This document shows positions 34,987-49,500 of a stretch of DNA of 64,000 nt, piece by piece; the first letter of the stretch is position 1; each line of letters starts with the position of its first letter. The translations under genes and the position numbers were made by a program. This DNA comes from Tetrahymena thermophila SB210 (Eukaryota > Ciliophora > Oligohymenophorea > Hymenostomatida > Tetrahymenidae): NCBI RefSeq assembly GCF_000189635.1, contig NW_002476569.1, positions 188,727 to 252,726 of the forward strand, written 5' to 3'. Under the pieces are notes generated by a model that worked only from the letters and a program-made list of their open reading frames with translations, searched no databases and was not told the DNA's origin.

Positions 34987-37900
34987 TCAACATTAGAATG
35001 GAGCTGAAGAGTTATTGGCTTTTTCTTGTAATTATTCAACTGATGGGTCTAGTGCAACAATATTAGATGGAGTAGCTTTAACAGCTTCTTTTTAGTTCTG
35101 TTCAGGTTCGATTTAAATTGAATGATCAACCTCTACGTTTTGAACTTTTAGCATATTTTATTTTAATTTATATCTCTTGAAAGCACAGAAACCAACAACA
35201 ACTATAATAACTACAATCAAACCAATAACTACACCAAGGACTATTGCTAATGTTGCATCAGAGCTGGATGACGATTATTTAACTATTGGTGTGTTAGGAT
35301 TGGCATTCTGACCATAGATACCACCATCAGAATTAGTTGACACATACACTTCTGATGAAATAATAGAATATGTATTTGGAGATAACCCAGAGACTGAATT
35401 ACTCTAAAGGCCAGCCTAAAGCTATGCAGCTTTATTTACGAGGTCTTAATGTACTATACTTGGGTCTATCTAGCTTGATTATGAACGCTTATCTGTAATA
35501 TCCAGTATTAGATTAAATCCATTAGAACTTGCTGATGAGGAAGAAGAAGCCTATCCATTTTGCAAGAATCTGCTGCTAGTGGAAGTACCAACAACTTTAA
35601 TGCGAGAATAATCAGATATTCCTAAGAAAGAGGCAACTGCTGAAATAAAACTGAACTTGTTGTTGTTTTCGAAGAACTGTTAAACAGACATTTAAACACT
35701 AACTTTGAGACGAACTGTATCAAGGACTTACACACGAACTAAGCAGTTAGCAGCCCCATTTATTACAAATTGAACAGTATGTGTTTGAGAATTGTATATA
35801 TTTGCACCACAAGTGTTGGTTTTAGTTGTAAGATCAATATTTTCAGAAGGAAGATAAGGATCGATTGCTGAAGAACCATCAACTGAGACCTCTATGTTAT
35901 TTGGAACTTAGTACTCCAATATGAAAATAACCCAAATATTAGGTTCTCCGACATTATCGTTTGTTCTCTACTATATTCTGTGTATAATGTTGTAAGGATT
36001 TAGACCATTATAAGCAATATTGTAAACAGTGTTGGTAAGAGCAGTAGCGTAGTATCTATTTTCTCTCAAATTTTTAGGTTCACTTCCATCCCATTACCAT
36101 TCTTTAAACATATTTATCTTATTACTGTATGTTTAATCCAATGATGTTAGCATGCATGGTGCTGTTGATCTTAGGTTATGGTCAGCAGCTTCTGATTACC
36201 ATTCAAGCTAAACATAATCAGTACCCTTACAAGAATATGCATTATTCCAATTTGGCTAAGCAGTACAGCTTTTAGAAGCTATACCTAAATTGTGTGAAAT
36301 ACCTGTAGTAGGAACACCATTGAAAAGACTACCAGTGAAATCAACATTTAAAACATTTTCTGGTCCTGTACATAAGAAGAGTCCACAGCCACCAAACCAG
36401 CCTGCCCAACCAGGGTCAGCTGACATGAAATTAAAATATGCATCTACATTGCAATTAACACATGTAACATTACTGTTATAAGTACCAGCAGTGTGATCTG
36501 ATGCACTGGGATGAGTAGCCATCATGTGGTTATCTCTACAGTTGCTTAAATTTGCATCTGAATAAGTTTTCTTAAAGTTAACATATTTGACATTTGTTTA
36601 GTAAAGAGAAGAGTCGAAAACAGCAGATGTGCAAATGACATCAAATGAAAGAGGAGGCATTATGAGTGGATAATTCTCACCACCTTCTGTAACTACCAAG
36701 TTTTAAGTACCTGAACCACCTTAACAGACTTTGGCCTTTTAAGTACTATCATAAGCTGTGGGATCATTAGTTATAGCTATAGCATAAACAGAAGAATTTT
36801 AGAATTGGCCTACATTTCTGTAACCCTAATGAGCAAAACGAAGAATGATAGAACGGTTGGATTCGGCAGCTAGAACATGTTCAACGATGATTCCAGGCTA
36901 TTCAGGATTAACCATAATGCCTTTAACAGAACGAGCAACTGCAATTTTACCTGCCCATTAACAACCTGATAGTGAAGATTTGAATAAAGATCCTACTAAG
37001 CATGTTGAAGCTTAGTTACCCCAGATGCCAACACTTGTTGAAATATTAGATACACTACTACAAGGAGTATGTACTAAGGCTAGACAAGGACCTTAAGAAC
37101 CTTAAACTTAATTATTGTTAATTAGAATATTATCAGCTATAGGATCTTATGTAGATAAGAAGTAAATTGCAGTATTCATGTCATAAGCCATATTACTTGA
37201 GTCATAAGAATAATCGCGTTCAAGAGCTGCAACAAAATGGTTATTTGTTAAAGCAATATTTTTTGATTAGTAAAATCTAATAAAAATTGGTTTTCCTCTA
37301 AAGAAGTTATTATTTACCAATTTTATATTTGAAGATTACTCTATATTAGTGCAATATCCAGGACAATCATGGAAACTTGAATTAGAGACAACACTTACAA
37401 TTTAATTTCCATTATCAGAGCCATTATAAAGGAAATCGAGACCACCACGAGAAGAGTCTGCTTAACCGCAGTTCCTCATTTCTACACCATTCCAAGTTGC
37501 AATACCACGTAAATGGAGTTATTTCAAATCAGGAAGAGGATTACCACTGCCATCAGATACTATCTCCCAATAATGATTTAAAACTCTGCAACCCCAAGGA
37601 ATACCTTAGCTAACAGGAGCTCCTACAATCTTAATATTACGAGTGAGATGAAGAACTTGTGCACGAAGATCAAGTTCTTGAGAATAGCTTCCCCAAGTTT
37701 CAGAAAGAGTTACACTTAATGCACCAAAGTGATAGAATTAGACTGTAGAGTTTAGGGTAATTGTATTTCCATTTATCGAAAAAATACTAAATACTTCATT
37801 TTCCTTTGCATCTAGCTAGGTAGGTGCAACTGCTATTACATCACCTACACTCCATCCACTTGCGCTTACAACATTTATTGATTTATCTCCAGGATTTATG

Positions 37901-40900
37901 GAAGCAGCTAGACGAGTAGCAGTTGTTGCTGGAGGATTACCAAGTAAGGTAAAATTACCTGTGTTCAAAATAACCTTATTTCCTACATCTAGTTAAGAGT
38001 CTACTAAAAATTAGGTTTGCTAATCTCTATCTCCAGTAAGAATAATTGTTAAATTGTTTGTGTATGGAGTACCTGGAGTAGCACCTTCTGCTATGAACAT
38101 ACCACCTCTAAGCCATATTCCATTAGCTTAAACATTAATATTCTTTGTAGGATCAACACGTAAGTTACCTTCAACTATAATCTATGAATATTAGGTTATA
38201 TCCTAGTCTACAACAACTTCCCAAGGGCAAGGTATATATAAGGTACTGTTTCCTTGAGTATTAAGCACAATACCTGGGTTACCATCAAAAGTAATACCTT
38301 ACCAAGTAGCAAGATTGCTTATCCTTCTTGAAATTCCATCCTTTTTGCATTTGAAAGGAGGGAGTGGACAGTTAACTAAACAGCTCAGAGCATTAAGATC
38401 AACTCTTTCTAAATATTAATTATTTGTAGCTTTAGGTCTTCCATTAGCATTTAAACATAACCACATTGCTTGTCCAGCAATATCATTGTACCAATCGCCA
38501 TGTTTACAGTTCAGATTCTTCATAGTTGTAAGGGCAGTTGGATCTTAATCTGCTGTAACATTCTAATAAGGTTGAACATTCTTATTGGCAATCATTTAGA
38601 AATTTTACCATGTTTCTCTGTAATCCTTAATAGGGAATTTGATTAATATGGTGTCTGCTGCAGTACTACCTGAGTGATAAGGAGAAAGTCCAACACTAAA
38701 ATGAGTGAAATCAATCTATGATAATTCCCATTGAACTTAGAATATTTAACCAGCTAAGAAGGTACCAACAAAACCACCTGTAAGATCACCAGCAGGATTT
38801 AAAATTCTTTATGTCTGAGATACATAGTAATCTGAAATTTAAGCTCCTCCAATAGCCTTACCAGTATTATCACATGGCAAAACAAATAGAGATTTTGCTA
38901 AAAAGTCATTAGGATCAGTAGGATTACTAAATTCAATTCTAACTATCTGAGAGCTGCATATAACTGCATTATTCCATTTAGTTTGTTCATCTTAACTTGT
39001 AGAGCAGGCAGTCTAGTTAACGAGATGAGGTCCAGCTGGAGTAACCCATACTTGAGAGCCTCTTCCTGTTAATGTTCCATCTAAATCTTGATATATTTCT
39101 CTTCTCCAATTATCCCAAAACATAAAGTTAGATGTTGATATATTTTCATAGCTAATTCCTTTAAATAAAGTAAGTTTACCACCCTAAACCCATAACATGA
39201 AATTTGAACAACCTGAGCAAGATTTGAAAACTGTCATATTTTGAATGAAGTTAGCAAAATGAACATTTTGAATTCTATAACCATCTGTACGAGGAGTGAT
39301 AGCGCCATAGGTATTTTGCAAATCGGAAATTAAAGCAGGATTTCCTGTTGATTATCCAACAATAAGAGAATTTTGTAGAATGACATATTCATCAGTTCTG
39401 TTAGTCAAGTAAACATTAAAACCTGATTATTTATTACCAACTAAAGTGAAATTATTAAAGACCATATTGCCTACATTCTCAGCTAATACACCGTCTTCAT
39501 TATTTCTATAAGAAACAAAATTAGACCAAGTGGTTAAGAAGGAGGTATTATTAACAAAGGGATTAGGTTAGCTATCATCTCTATAAGGTTAGCATGGATA
39601 TTAAAGGTTAGTCAAAACAAATATTCTCAACCCAAAACGATCATATGAGTGGGCAATATTATTAGTAAATTAGCCCAAAGCCATACCTTGAGGACAAATA
39701 TCATTTCTAGCAGAAGGTCCATCAGGGTGTTCTTTAATTTCATACCAGAAACCATAAAAATCTCCACCTGCTGCTCTGTTATTGAATACATAGTTTAGAG
39801 GATTAGTTATCCAATAAGAAGCTGCTGTAATATCAGATTAGAGCATAGACCAAACTTACTTTGTACCTAAAATAAGATTCTACTCAATTATGTTGTTTGT
39901 TTCTATACCATCTTCAAGGAAAATGTTGTGACCTGCGCAATTGAAACCAACATTATTTTTGACATGGAGGTAATGAGTTGCATGGATTGTAAGGACTCTT
40001 GCAAATGAGTCATGGACTGCATTACCTTCAACTATAGAACCAGAAACATCACCAACCATATGGAAGTGTATAGGATATCTACCAATAATAGCTGGCTGAC
40101 CTGTACGTCTGAATTCGGCGAATCTAATACGAGCACTTGTTTGCGAACCATGGAGCATTAAATGAGCACCATACTGAGTTTAGACAGAAGAATCATCACC
40201 TTCAAAAACTACATTACGAGTTAAAAGACCTACTTCTGCTCTCATATTAACACTGAATAATCCACTAGCATATTACTCATTTGAAACACTAACATGTTAG
40301 GCAAGTAAGGGATTAAAGAAACTTATTGTTGCAGTTGTTCCATCCTTATTCCTAACTACATTAGTAATTATACGACGCTCAGCATGACCATCTGCATAAT
40401 CAGTCGAAGCAATTACTATTTCTTCACCTACTTACCAATCAAAAGCAGAATCTTTAAGGAAAACTTGAATACTGTTATCTCCAATATTAGCAGTTTGGGA
40501 AAGCTCTGTCCATGTAACAGCACGCGGTTTACCTTGGATATCAATGCTACCATTATATATAGAAAGACCCTTGCTACCAACTGTGGGGAATTATTAGTCA
40601 TTTATATTACCATGCATAGTGATCCTTATATTTCCAGTTACAGGTGAACTTTAAGTACCAATTATAACATTACCATTCTATACTAAAATATTGTAAGCTT
40701 CTAAATGGATATTTTTGTCATTAGCAAAAATGAGGTTAGCATTAGAAACAACTATTGTGTTTAAGATACCAATATATGGTACATCTATGATTATGCTCTT
40801 TCCTTATGCAACATAAACTAAATCACCTGCTATAGGAGCAAAGCTTCCACCCCAAGTATTGGGATCAGACCACAAATAGCCATAATAGAATATAATTCCA

Positions 40901-43900
40901 TTATTTATAGCATTTTATTAGTTTACTTAAACAACCAAAGACGAGCTTACAGTGTTTTACTTCATACCGCTAACGCAAGTAATTGTTGAAGAAGATATAG
41001 AGGGATTTTTACAGGCTACGCCATCAATAGTTACAGTTGCAGTTGAACCATTCTCAGGAGCTCTGTCAAGAGATATAGTTATTGAAGTACCGCCATTGAT
41101 ACTACCATAGTTTGGAGAAATACTATTCACAATAAAAGTCTTTGCCTAATCATAAACGACATTATTAGTCAAACTAAAAGCAGGAGAACCATTGACTTAG
41201 ACTTAAACAGGGCAAGAAAGAGTATTGCCACTTTCAACTTAAGTGCCTTACTTCCACCCAAAGAGTTAGATTTCAACAAGCTAACATTTTGATTAGCCAG
41301 TTGAATCATATAATCTAAATTATTAATAAGCAGCCTTTAAATCATTAGTCTTTGAGGGATTTGTAGTTATTAATGTATCAATCAGATACATATTTTTACC
41401 CAAATGGAAATCACTTCCGATAGTAAGTAAAGTAACCCAATTTGTACCATCAACAGAAGCTTAGAATTATGTTCCAAAGAAAGCAGAAGCATCACTTACG
41501 CCTTGCGATCTTGGGTATAATTAAAACTTACTTAAAACGACCTAGGTGGAACTTCCAAAGTTAAAACCACAGTAACATGAAGATGCATTAGAGCTAGAAT
41601 AATAGAAAAGTAAATCACCGTCATTTAAATATTAAGAATTTCCATTAGAGTCATCACTAATTGTAGTGAAACCGCTCAAAGGATTTATATTATCTGCTGG
41701 GAATTAATAATTGTTTCTTGAAAATGCAGAATAGGCAGGTGGTGTAGATAAAGTTAGAGTAGAAGTTGTCACATCTAATATACTAGCTTAATTACCACAG
41801 ATTGTTACTCCATTTTAATTGAAGTTTTGAATATTAAATCCATTACCATTAATAATGAATTATTAGCCACCAGCATAGGATGAAGTGACTTGAGCAGAAG
41901 TTAGACCAGCAAGAGGGAATACAACTTAATTATTTTAGATAGATGGATAATTATTTGAAGAGTCAAGCAGATATAACTAGTAAACACCAGCAGGTGCATT
42001 AGCAAAAGAAATAACTGCACTTGAGCTAGATTAAGAGCTAATGCTTGAAGAGAATATTTATTCATTATTACTTGATTATTACAAATAAGCAGTTTTCAAG
42101 TTATTAATTCCTGTACCAGTTATAGTAATACTATTACCGCTAACTTAGATATTAGAAACCTACCAGGTAGCAGCAATAACAGTGAATAAGTTACTGTGAG
42201 AGATCCAAGGTATATTTCCTTAGTTGTCTAGTGGAACTAAAGTACTTCTTATAGAAAGAAGTTATTTATTTGACCCAACTGAAGATGGGGGAAGTCTAAT
42301 TAGAACCTAACCAGTAGAATTATTATAAGAAATGAGTTTTGCTTAAATTCCATTAAATTTGAAAGCAGGATTTTAGTTTGGTACATTACCAGACATGGTG
42401 AGGGTTATTTCTGCACCTGCAGAAGAAACAGTATACAGTTATTGATTGGAAAGAGGATAGGTGTATTCAATCACTTAAATTTACACATATGGACTGTCAC
42501 CATTAGCTGTACGAAGAGTTATAGAATAGTTTCCTTAAGGTAAATTTGGAAGTGTGTATATAACAGCAGTAGAATTAACTGAATTAATTTAAACAGGGAT
42601 ATTTTCTTAGCCTATCACAACAACAGAGAAAGCCCCAGCACCTGTTGGGAAATTATTACCTAAAACAGCATATTGTTTATTGAAAATTTATTAAAAGCTA
42701 CTAATGGAAGTAACTTATAGTGATAAATTTAGATCGAAAGTAATTTATGGATTAAAAGGAGATGTTTAGTTTATTATTGCTTAGGCAATAAGTTTACCCC
42801 AAACTTCAATATTATATGTTTTTTATGTCACTCCTGAGGGGATATGATTTACCATATTAGGAAGTGTGCATGTCAATTATGTAGAAGTTGCAGCTGTTAT
42901 GATACAGAATTCCGAGTATCCTTCTTAATAAATTATTAAAACTTAGTTATCATTTAAAGCAGAAGTTGCAAAATTTATGCCATTTATAACTAACTAAGCA
43001 CCACCATAAGCAGAAACTTTACTTAGACTGAATGAATTTAATATAATATTGTATTAAATTATATTATTCGCTCCTGTTGGATTGTTGCTTCCTAATCCTA
43101 TCTAGACAACTCTAAGCTAGTAATAACCTGGTAAACCTCCACCTAATAAAATCTATGCTGAATTTCCATTTGCTTTAACTACATTTACATTGTATTAAGC
43201 ATACTTTAATAATTTTCCACTTTAATCAACAGAGTCTAAATAAGCTGTTAACTTGGTTTCATCTGTACCAAAATTGCTACCTGAGACTGTGATAAGAGTT
43301 TTATCTACAGGTGAAACTATTGTTTTGTCAATTGTGGTGATAGTTATAGCTCCACTGTTGTTAATATTAATATTTAGTGGGTTGCTAACTAATCCATTGT
43401 ATGAAACAATAATATTTGCAGTACCTTCTGTAAGACCTAAAGGTGTTATAATCACAATCTAGGTATTAGAAGAAGATTGGATAGTTGCAGAAACAGACCC
43501 TATAGTTACAGACAAATTATTATCAGCAGAGGTAGGGAAATATTAACCAATTATTGTTAAAGTAGTACCACCAAAGCTATATATAATATTGGTACTTATT
43601 GAAGAAATAATAGGTTATGTTGTTTTTGGATTAACTCCATTTGAGAGCGCAACACCATTTGATGAGTAAAAAACTACTGGTTTATAAATTCCTGCAATCT
43701 TTTAAGGATACACTGCAGTAATTACGCCTGAGAAAGGGGAAGAAGGTGAAGTAGTAATTATACATTTAACTCCATTATAATATACTTGGAAATTAGAAAC
43801 AATAGGAGTAAAACCAACAGCAGTAATTCCAGAGATTGTCAGGATTGAAGCATTATCATCTGTGAAGCTAGAGTATTTTAATGCTTAAGAGTCATTTAGC

Positions 43901-46548
43901 AAATTGACAACAAGTTGCTAATTAGTTAAGGAAGCGAGAGCCAAAACTCCGTTTACTCTTATATTTGCATAGGGTAAAGTAGAACGTTGAGTTAACAATT
44001 CGGTTTCTATAGCTGGATAGTTTAAGTAAGATGAAGAGGCAGCTCTAAGAGTGTCTACTACAAGTGTTATAGTTCCAGGTTCTCCGATTAGTTTAGACTC
44101 TGATAAAACACCTTCTATAAGTATAGGACTTGAAAAACCATAGAAATCAAGTATCCACTCTGAACCATCAATAAAATTAAAATTACTAGTGCAATGGATA
44201 TTAGTTGAATTTAATGATTGCTGTAATGCTCCACATAAGTCTGATTCCCAAATGTTAAAAGGAATATCAGGATTTTGTTAATATTGGAGATAATTTCCAT
44301 TAATTTTCATACGGAAAGTTCCTGATAATGGTTAACCAGCTGGTACAACAACCATGTAGACAGGTTTAGTTGACAAAATGGAATCAAAATTGAATGTTGG
44401 TTAGACATCATAGTTACGATGAGATTAGAAAGTTAGTTCCCAAGTTGTACCAATCTTATTTTTGTTTGAATCTAAGATGTCAGATTAAACACAAGTACTC
44501 TGATCTCCAGCATAGAAGGAGAAATGCCAAACTATTTAAGAGCATGGAGTATCTCTATTATATTTTTCAGATGTAATTACCCATATATTTGATTAGGATT
44601 TTAGTTGAGTTCCAAAAGGGGATATGAAATTCATTCCAAAGCTACCTTTTTTTGCTGTATTTAAATCTGAAAAAGATATCCTCACTACTTCTTTGGTGAA
44701 GGCATAATTAATTTTAAATCTTGATATTTACCCAACTGAATTAGGGTAAATGTTTTATTGATTGCTTTGGTTTACTCCAACAGGAATTCTTACACCGGTG
44801 CTGAGATAGAAGTTATTAGAGCTTGAAGCTAGAGCATAAATCTTAAAATAGTAAGGTTGTCCTTATTTTAATGTTATTGTCAAGTTATCTGAGGTGGATT
44901 GTTGTAAATCATAAGAAGAGGAGTAAGGATTTCTAAGATCAGTACCATATTATGAAATAGAATTAATGACTGTCATTGTGGACTCATTTGTGCTATCACC
45001 ATTTAATTGAAGTAAGACTTAAGCATAGTAACTTGAAGATGTATGGAAGTAGTAATTACCATCTCTTGGAGGGTTAAAGTAACCTTATAGGACAATAAAT
45101 TATCTATTAAGACCATCTTATCTCGAATCATAATTGTAGTAATATTCAGTAGAAGGAATAATTGCTTCTTTAGCTAATTATAATTTGGAAGAATTACTTT
45201 TATATTGATTGATCAATCCATAAAAATCCCAAGAAGATGTGTTATAGGCTTATAAATGTACTCCAGAGCCAGACTCATAACGGAGAGTAGAATCAATAAT
45301 AGGGCTGCTCAAACCTGCTGGCAAGGTACATGTGAAGTAGCCAAAATCATTATTAACTTCGTTAATAGCACAGACAGAGCTATTCCAAGTTACTGTTACA
45401 TTTGAAGCATTTGAAGGAATATTTGATGCATAAATAGTTAACTAACCACCTTAAGATGTTATATTTTGAGGTGATCCTTAGCCAGTTTATTATGAAACTA
45501 TCTGTACATCATAAGGAGTGTCGAGAGTAGTAGAACGAACAGTAGTTAAGTGGCTTTATTTGTTTGCTTCACCAGGAAGTGAAATGAATTCAGAAGAATA
45601 GAAACCAGCAGGGTGAGAATAATCAATTTCGCAAGTAAGCTTATTGTATGAACCACCATTGTAAGATGTGTCTTCATTCAGTCCCAAATTAAACCTATCA
45701 CATAAAAGATTACCAACAAGCATTTTAGTGATTTAGTTGGTATTGCTTATTCTAAATGTACCCCACCATTAAAAATCTTCTTTAGGAACAACTGCACGGG
45801 GAAAGATGATGTCAAGAATTGGTGTATATGATCCTGAATATGAAAAGGTACACAAAGATGAATCAGACTGACTGCACTGAGAAGTACTTCTGTTGACAAC
45901 TTAAACTACAACAGGAAGATTCTTTTGTTTAGTGCTATCATAGGCAGGAGTAGTAATACATGAAACAAAAACTTCATTTACACCCATTTCTATATTATTT
46001 TAAAAATTGTAAAAATATTATTAATTTATTTTAAAATTAAATTATTTATAAATTATATTTAAAAATGTAATTTTTTTGATTTTTAGATACTTAAATTTAG
46101 CGACGCATACAATTGAAAAGAATTGTATGGAAAATTTGAGATATTCTGACAAATTTTAGAATAAAATGGAGAAAATTTTAATTATATTTATAAAGTTAAT
46201 TTATTGGATAAAATTTTATTTTATTTACCTGGAATAATACATGGATATGGGCCAATAAAAACTTAGTTATTAGAAGACATGCTTGAGTCTTGGCCAACCA
46301 TTTTAATGTAAAGTCTAGTACCGCCATTTAATGAACCCATTCTTTAAGCATTGTCTTTATCAAGGATAGTAGAGACTGAGAGAATTCTAACTGAATTTTG
46401 AACAGCTCCATTTTCAATTGCAGTGGCTTTTGAATATTTAAATAGTAATTATTAATAGAATAGTATAGGCATTATTATTTAAATGAACAAAAATACCTTG
46501 AGTGATCAGCAGGCAGAGAAGAAGCCATGAAATTTATTAGGCTCTCAT
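34987..46548 (-). CDS. giant fibrocystin-L (PKHD1L1)-like surface protein, copy 1 (3750 aa)
   Basis: Exons 46548-46497, 46426-46229 and 45989-34987 (introns 70 and 239 nt) sum to 11,253 nt in one frame. The first exon splits a signal peptide (MRAQQISWLLLCLLITQATA). Domains, with approximate residues: IPT/TIG (SLNGGTRLYIKM) near 30-85; PA14-like 330-480 (GYFNPPRDGNYYFHTSSYYA); IPT/TIG repeats about 770-1480; an F5/8-type-C/discoidin-like domain 1500-1660 (FQASVDGTNWVTL ... CQLVEIQLFG); another IPT 1680-1760; G8 at 1785-1875 (YLWSDPNTWGG); beta-helix about 1980-2310 with GQPAIIGRYPIHFHMVGD; second G8 2643-2733; a second beta-helix 2920-3110; transmembrane 3660-3688; and a 62-residue tail ending SSAPFQC. 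This is the fibrocystin-L order plus an F5/8-like insert. It should be a type I membrane protein of the cell or ciliary surface. Domain borders are by eye. Confidence 0.9.
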
Positions 46549-49500
46549 ACAAATTTTCAATCAGAATCGATACTATTTTGTAGTTGACTTAGATAGAAAT
46601 CAGATATTTGTTATCTTTATGTGTTTTAGCTTCTTATTTTTTGAGGTTGTGCTCAAATTTTATTTTATTTTTTGATTTATTTGTTTTTATTAAATATCAT
46701 CCCTTCTCAAATTGGAAATTTAAACATAACTTTTGAACTTAAATAAAGGGAAATATATTACTTATTTTAATAGTAAAATTAAGATTATATAATTATTCAA
46801 ATACACTGTCTATCCTCATCAAAAATTAATTACCCCATCTTTTACACTACATTAATTAAAATAGCCTATGGTAATTTATTAATTTTTGAAAATAAATGAA
46901 TAGGGTGAGTAGTACCAGATGAGAAAATGCAGTACTCTTAATTAACTAAAAATAATTAATTCAGGTATAAATTAAATAAAAAATGTATAAAAAACCTGAA
47001 ATAGTATGAAAGAGAATTTAATAATTCGAAGTAAAGGTTAGGCCACTTATTAAATTTCCCAGAACTAATAAATAACAATTTTAAAAGCTTAGAGTTCTAT
47101 TTAAATAAATTCTAAAAGAAAAATATTTAAAATTTATGGCTGATTGATTTATGAATGAATTGTATTTGGATTTTTAAAAATCTTAAAGGAAATTTATAAA
47201 CTAACAAATAAATTTGCTATAATAAAATCTTACTAGACAACCTAAAAACTCATATAAAAATAAACTAAATTGAATAAATGATAAAATAAATGTAGTTTTA
47301 TTGATTTCGTAATATCAAAATACTTGTTTTTTTTTTTTTTTCAATAAATAATGAATTTTTCTGAGTTTTTATCATAGAGAGAAAATATTTATTAATTATA
47401 CTATGGATGGATTGTGGTATAAAACGAAAATAACTAAAACACCATAAATTATTTATTTCTAAAGTTATTTCTAACCGTTAAACACTTGAATTTAATTAAA
47501 TGGGTAATTATAATAAATATAGTAAACAAGATTTGAACCTTAGAGGGAATTTACAAATCAATCAAACTAAACAAGATAACTGATAACCATCGAATTTGAG
47601 AAATTAATTAATTACTCCTCTAATTTTCCAGCGCTTTATTAAGCTTATTTTTACCTTAATAAAATGAGTTAAAATAAGGTAATGTAACACACTTAACAGT
47701 TTAAATAGTTGATCGAATTTTTAAAAATATTTAAAAAAAAACTAAATACAATAGAATATTTAAACTTTTTGAAGGAAAAATATTTTTTAAAAATCTTAAT
47801 TTAAGGGAGATTTTAACTTTCTTACTTTCAAATTACTTCATTTTTTAAATGAGAAATCAATTTTTTAAATTAAACAGGAAATTATTTATATTTATTTTTA
47901 AGTAACTGTAATCTTCAATAATTAGTTTTTAATTCGCTTTAATTTCTTAAGTTAATTCCTAAAAATTTGTTTACAATACAAATCTGATACTTATTTGCTG
48001 ATGTCTTAAGGCTTACTCATATCGGTATTTACATCAGTTACTTAATTTTAAATAAAAAACTTTTGAAGCTAATAAAATGGAAATACCAAAATAAAACTCA
48101 CAAATAGTATGAAAATGTTACATGAGAAATTTATCTATGCTATTAAAAATGAGTAATTTAGAGAATAATTAAAATAAAATAGGTATACTCATATTTGTTA
48201 TATTTTTTAATTTTTTGTTAATTCCTGCTTATCTTTTGTTATTTGATTTGATTACTGGATCAATAAATATTAATAATACTAACAAATCTGTCTATTACTT
48301 TCAAATAGTTGATTTATCAATGTAAACTTTTTCAAATAATAAAAATTTTCATTTAATAAAATGAAATATTTTATACAAATAGATAAATACTTAATAGTAT
48401 TTTAATTCAAAAAAAAGCCAATTAGAATCATAAATTATTTAAGTATCTAAATATTTAAAATATTGCATAAATAATTTAAATATAAATTGATCTTTGGCTA
48501 TTTTTCTAGTCTATCTTTCCCTATAAATCACAAGATTAATCAATATTATTAAACTGTGATTTTTAAAATACATTATTGATGGTAAAAAGTAAATATATCT
48601 AATAAATATCAAAACTTACAAAAAACCTGAATTTTATTTATTCACTCTATTTTTTTATTGCTTTACTCTACTTAAAATGTGATAAATAAAATAGAGTTTT
48701 ATTTTAAGAATGTTTGAAATCTAATGTAAATCTAAAATCAATGCATTTAGGATTTTTTCTGATGGTGTGCGTTATGAGCAAAAATAAAAAAATATTTTTA
48801 TAATCCATTTTTACTTAAAATACATTTTTTTAAAAAAATTTCAAGATCAATAAATACTCTTAGTAAGAATCTATCTAAATAAACATATTTAATGAGATTT
48901 CATAATTATTTTTTAAATTTTAAAAGTATTACTTAAAATAACTATCAACTAAATTTCTTTTTAAAACTAAAATATTTTTTATAAACGAAACTTATCTTAT
49001 AAATTTATTTTATTTTATATATTAGTTTTTAATGTAAAATTGATTAGAGTAAATATGGTAAATTTTTAATGATAAAATACAAAAATAAAACTTAGGAATC
49101 AAATATTAACTTATTGATGATGTACATAAGATCAATTTTTTACTAGATAAGATAAATATAAAATTACACATTTAATATTATTAGTAATAGTTCAAATTAA
49201 TTTATAATCTTAATAATTAATAGAAACGTCAACTATTTATATGTATTTCAATTTACATCTAATCAAAATAAAATTGATGTATTGATTGTGATTATCACTA
49301 AATACTTATTTATAAACAACAGCTGAGTGTCATTTTTGTTATATTAGAAAAAAAAATTTAATAAGCTTTTTTCTATAAAAATATTTTTAATATTCAAATT
49401 AACAGTTATTAGTTGGTTCATAATATTTTTTATTTCATCACATAATTTTCAATGTTACTAAATTTTATACTTGATTTATAATATTTTCAACTTAATTAAC

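Noticed and set aside
46497-46527. ATG (MASSLPADHS) as the start of giant gene 1
   Set aside because: This frame meets a TGA right after the first intron. The other frame from ATG at 46546-46548 gives a classic signal peptide and joins the IPT domain in phase.
47530-47565. tRNA-like B-box on the minus strand (GGTTCAAATCT)
   Set aside because: The surrounding sequence does not form a T-stem longer than three pairs, nor an acceptor or anticodon arm, so it is not a tRNA.
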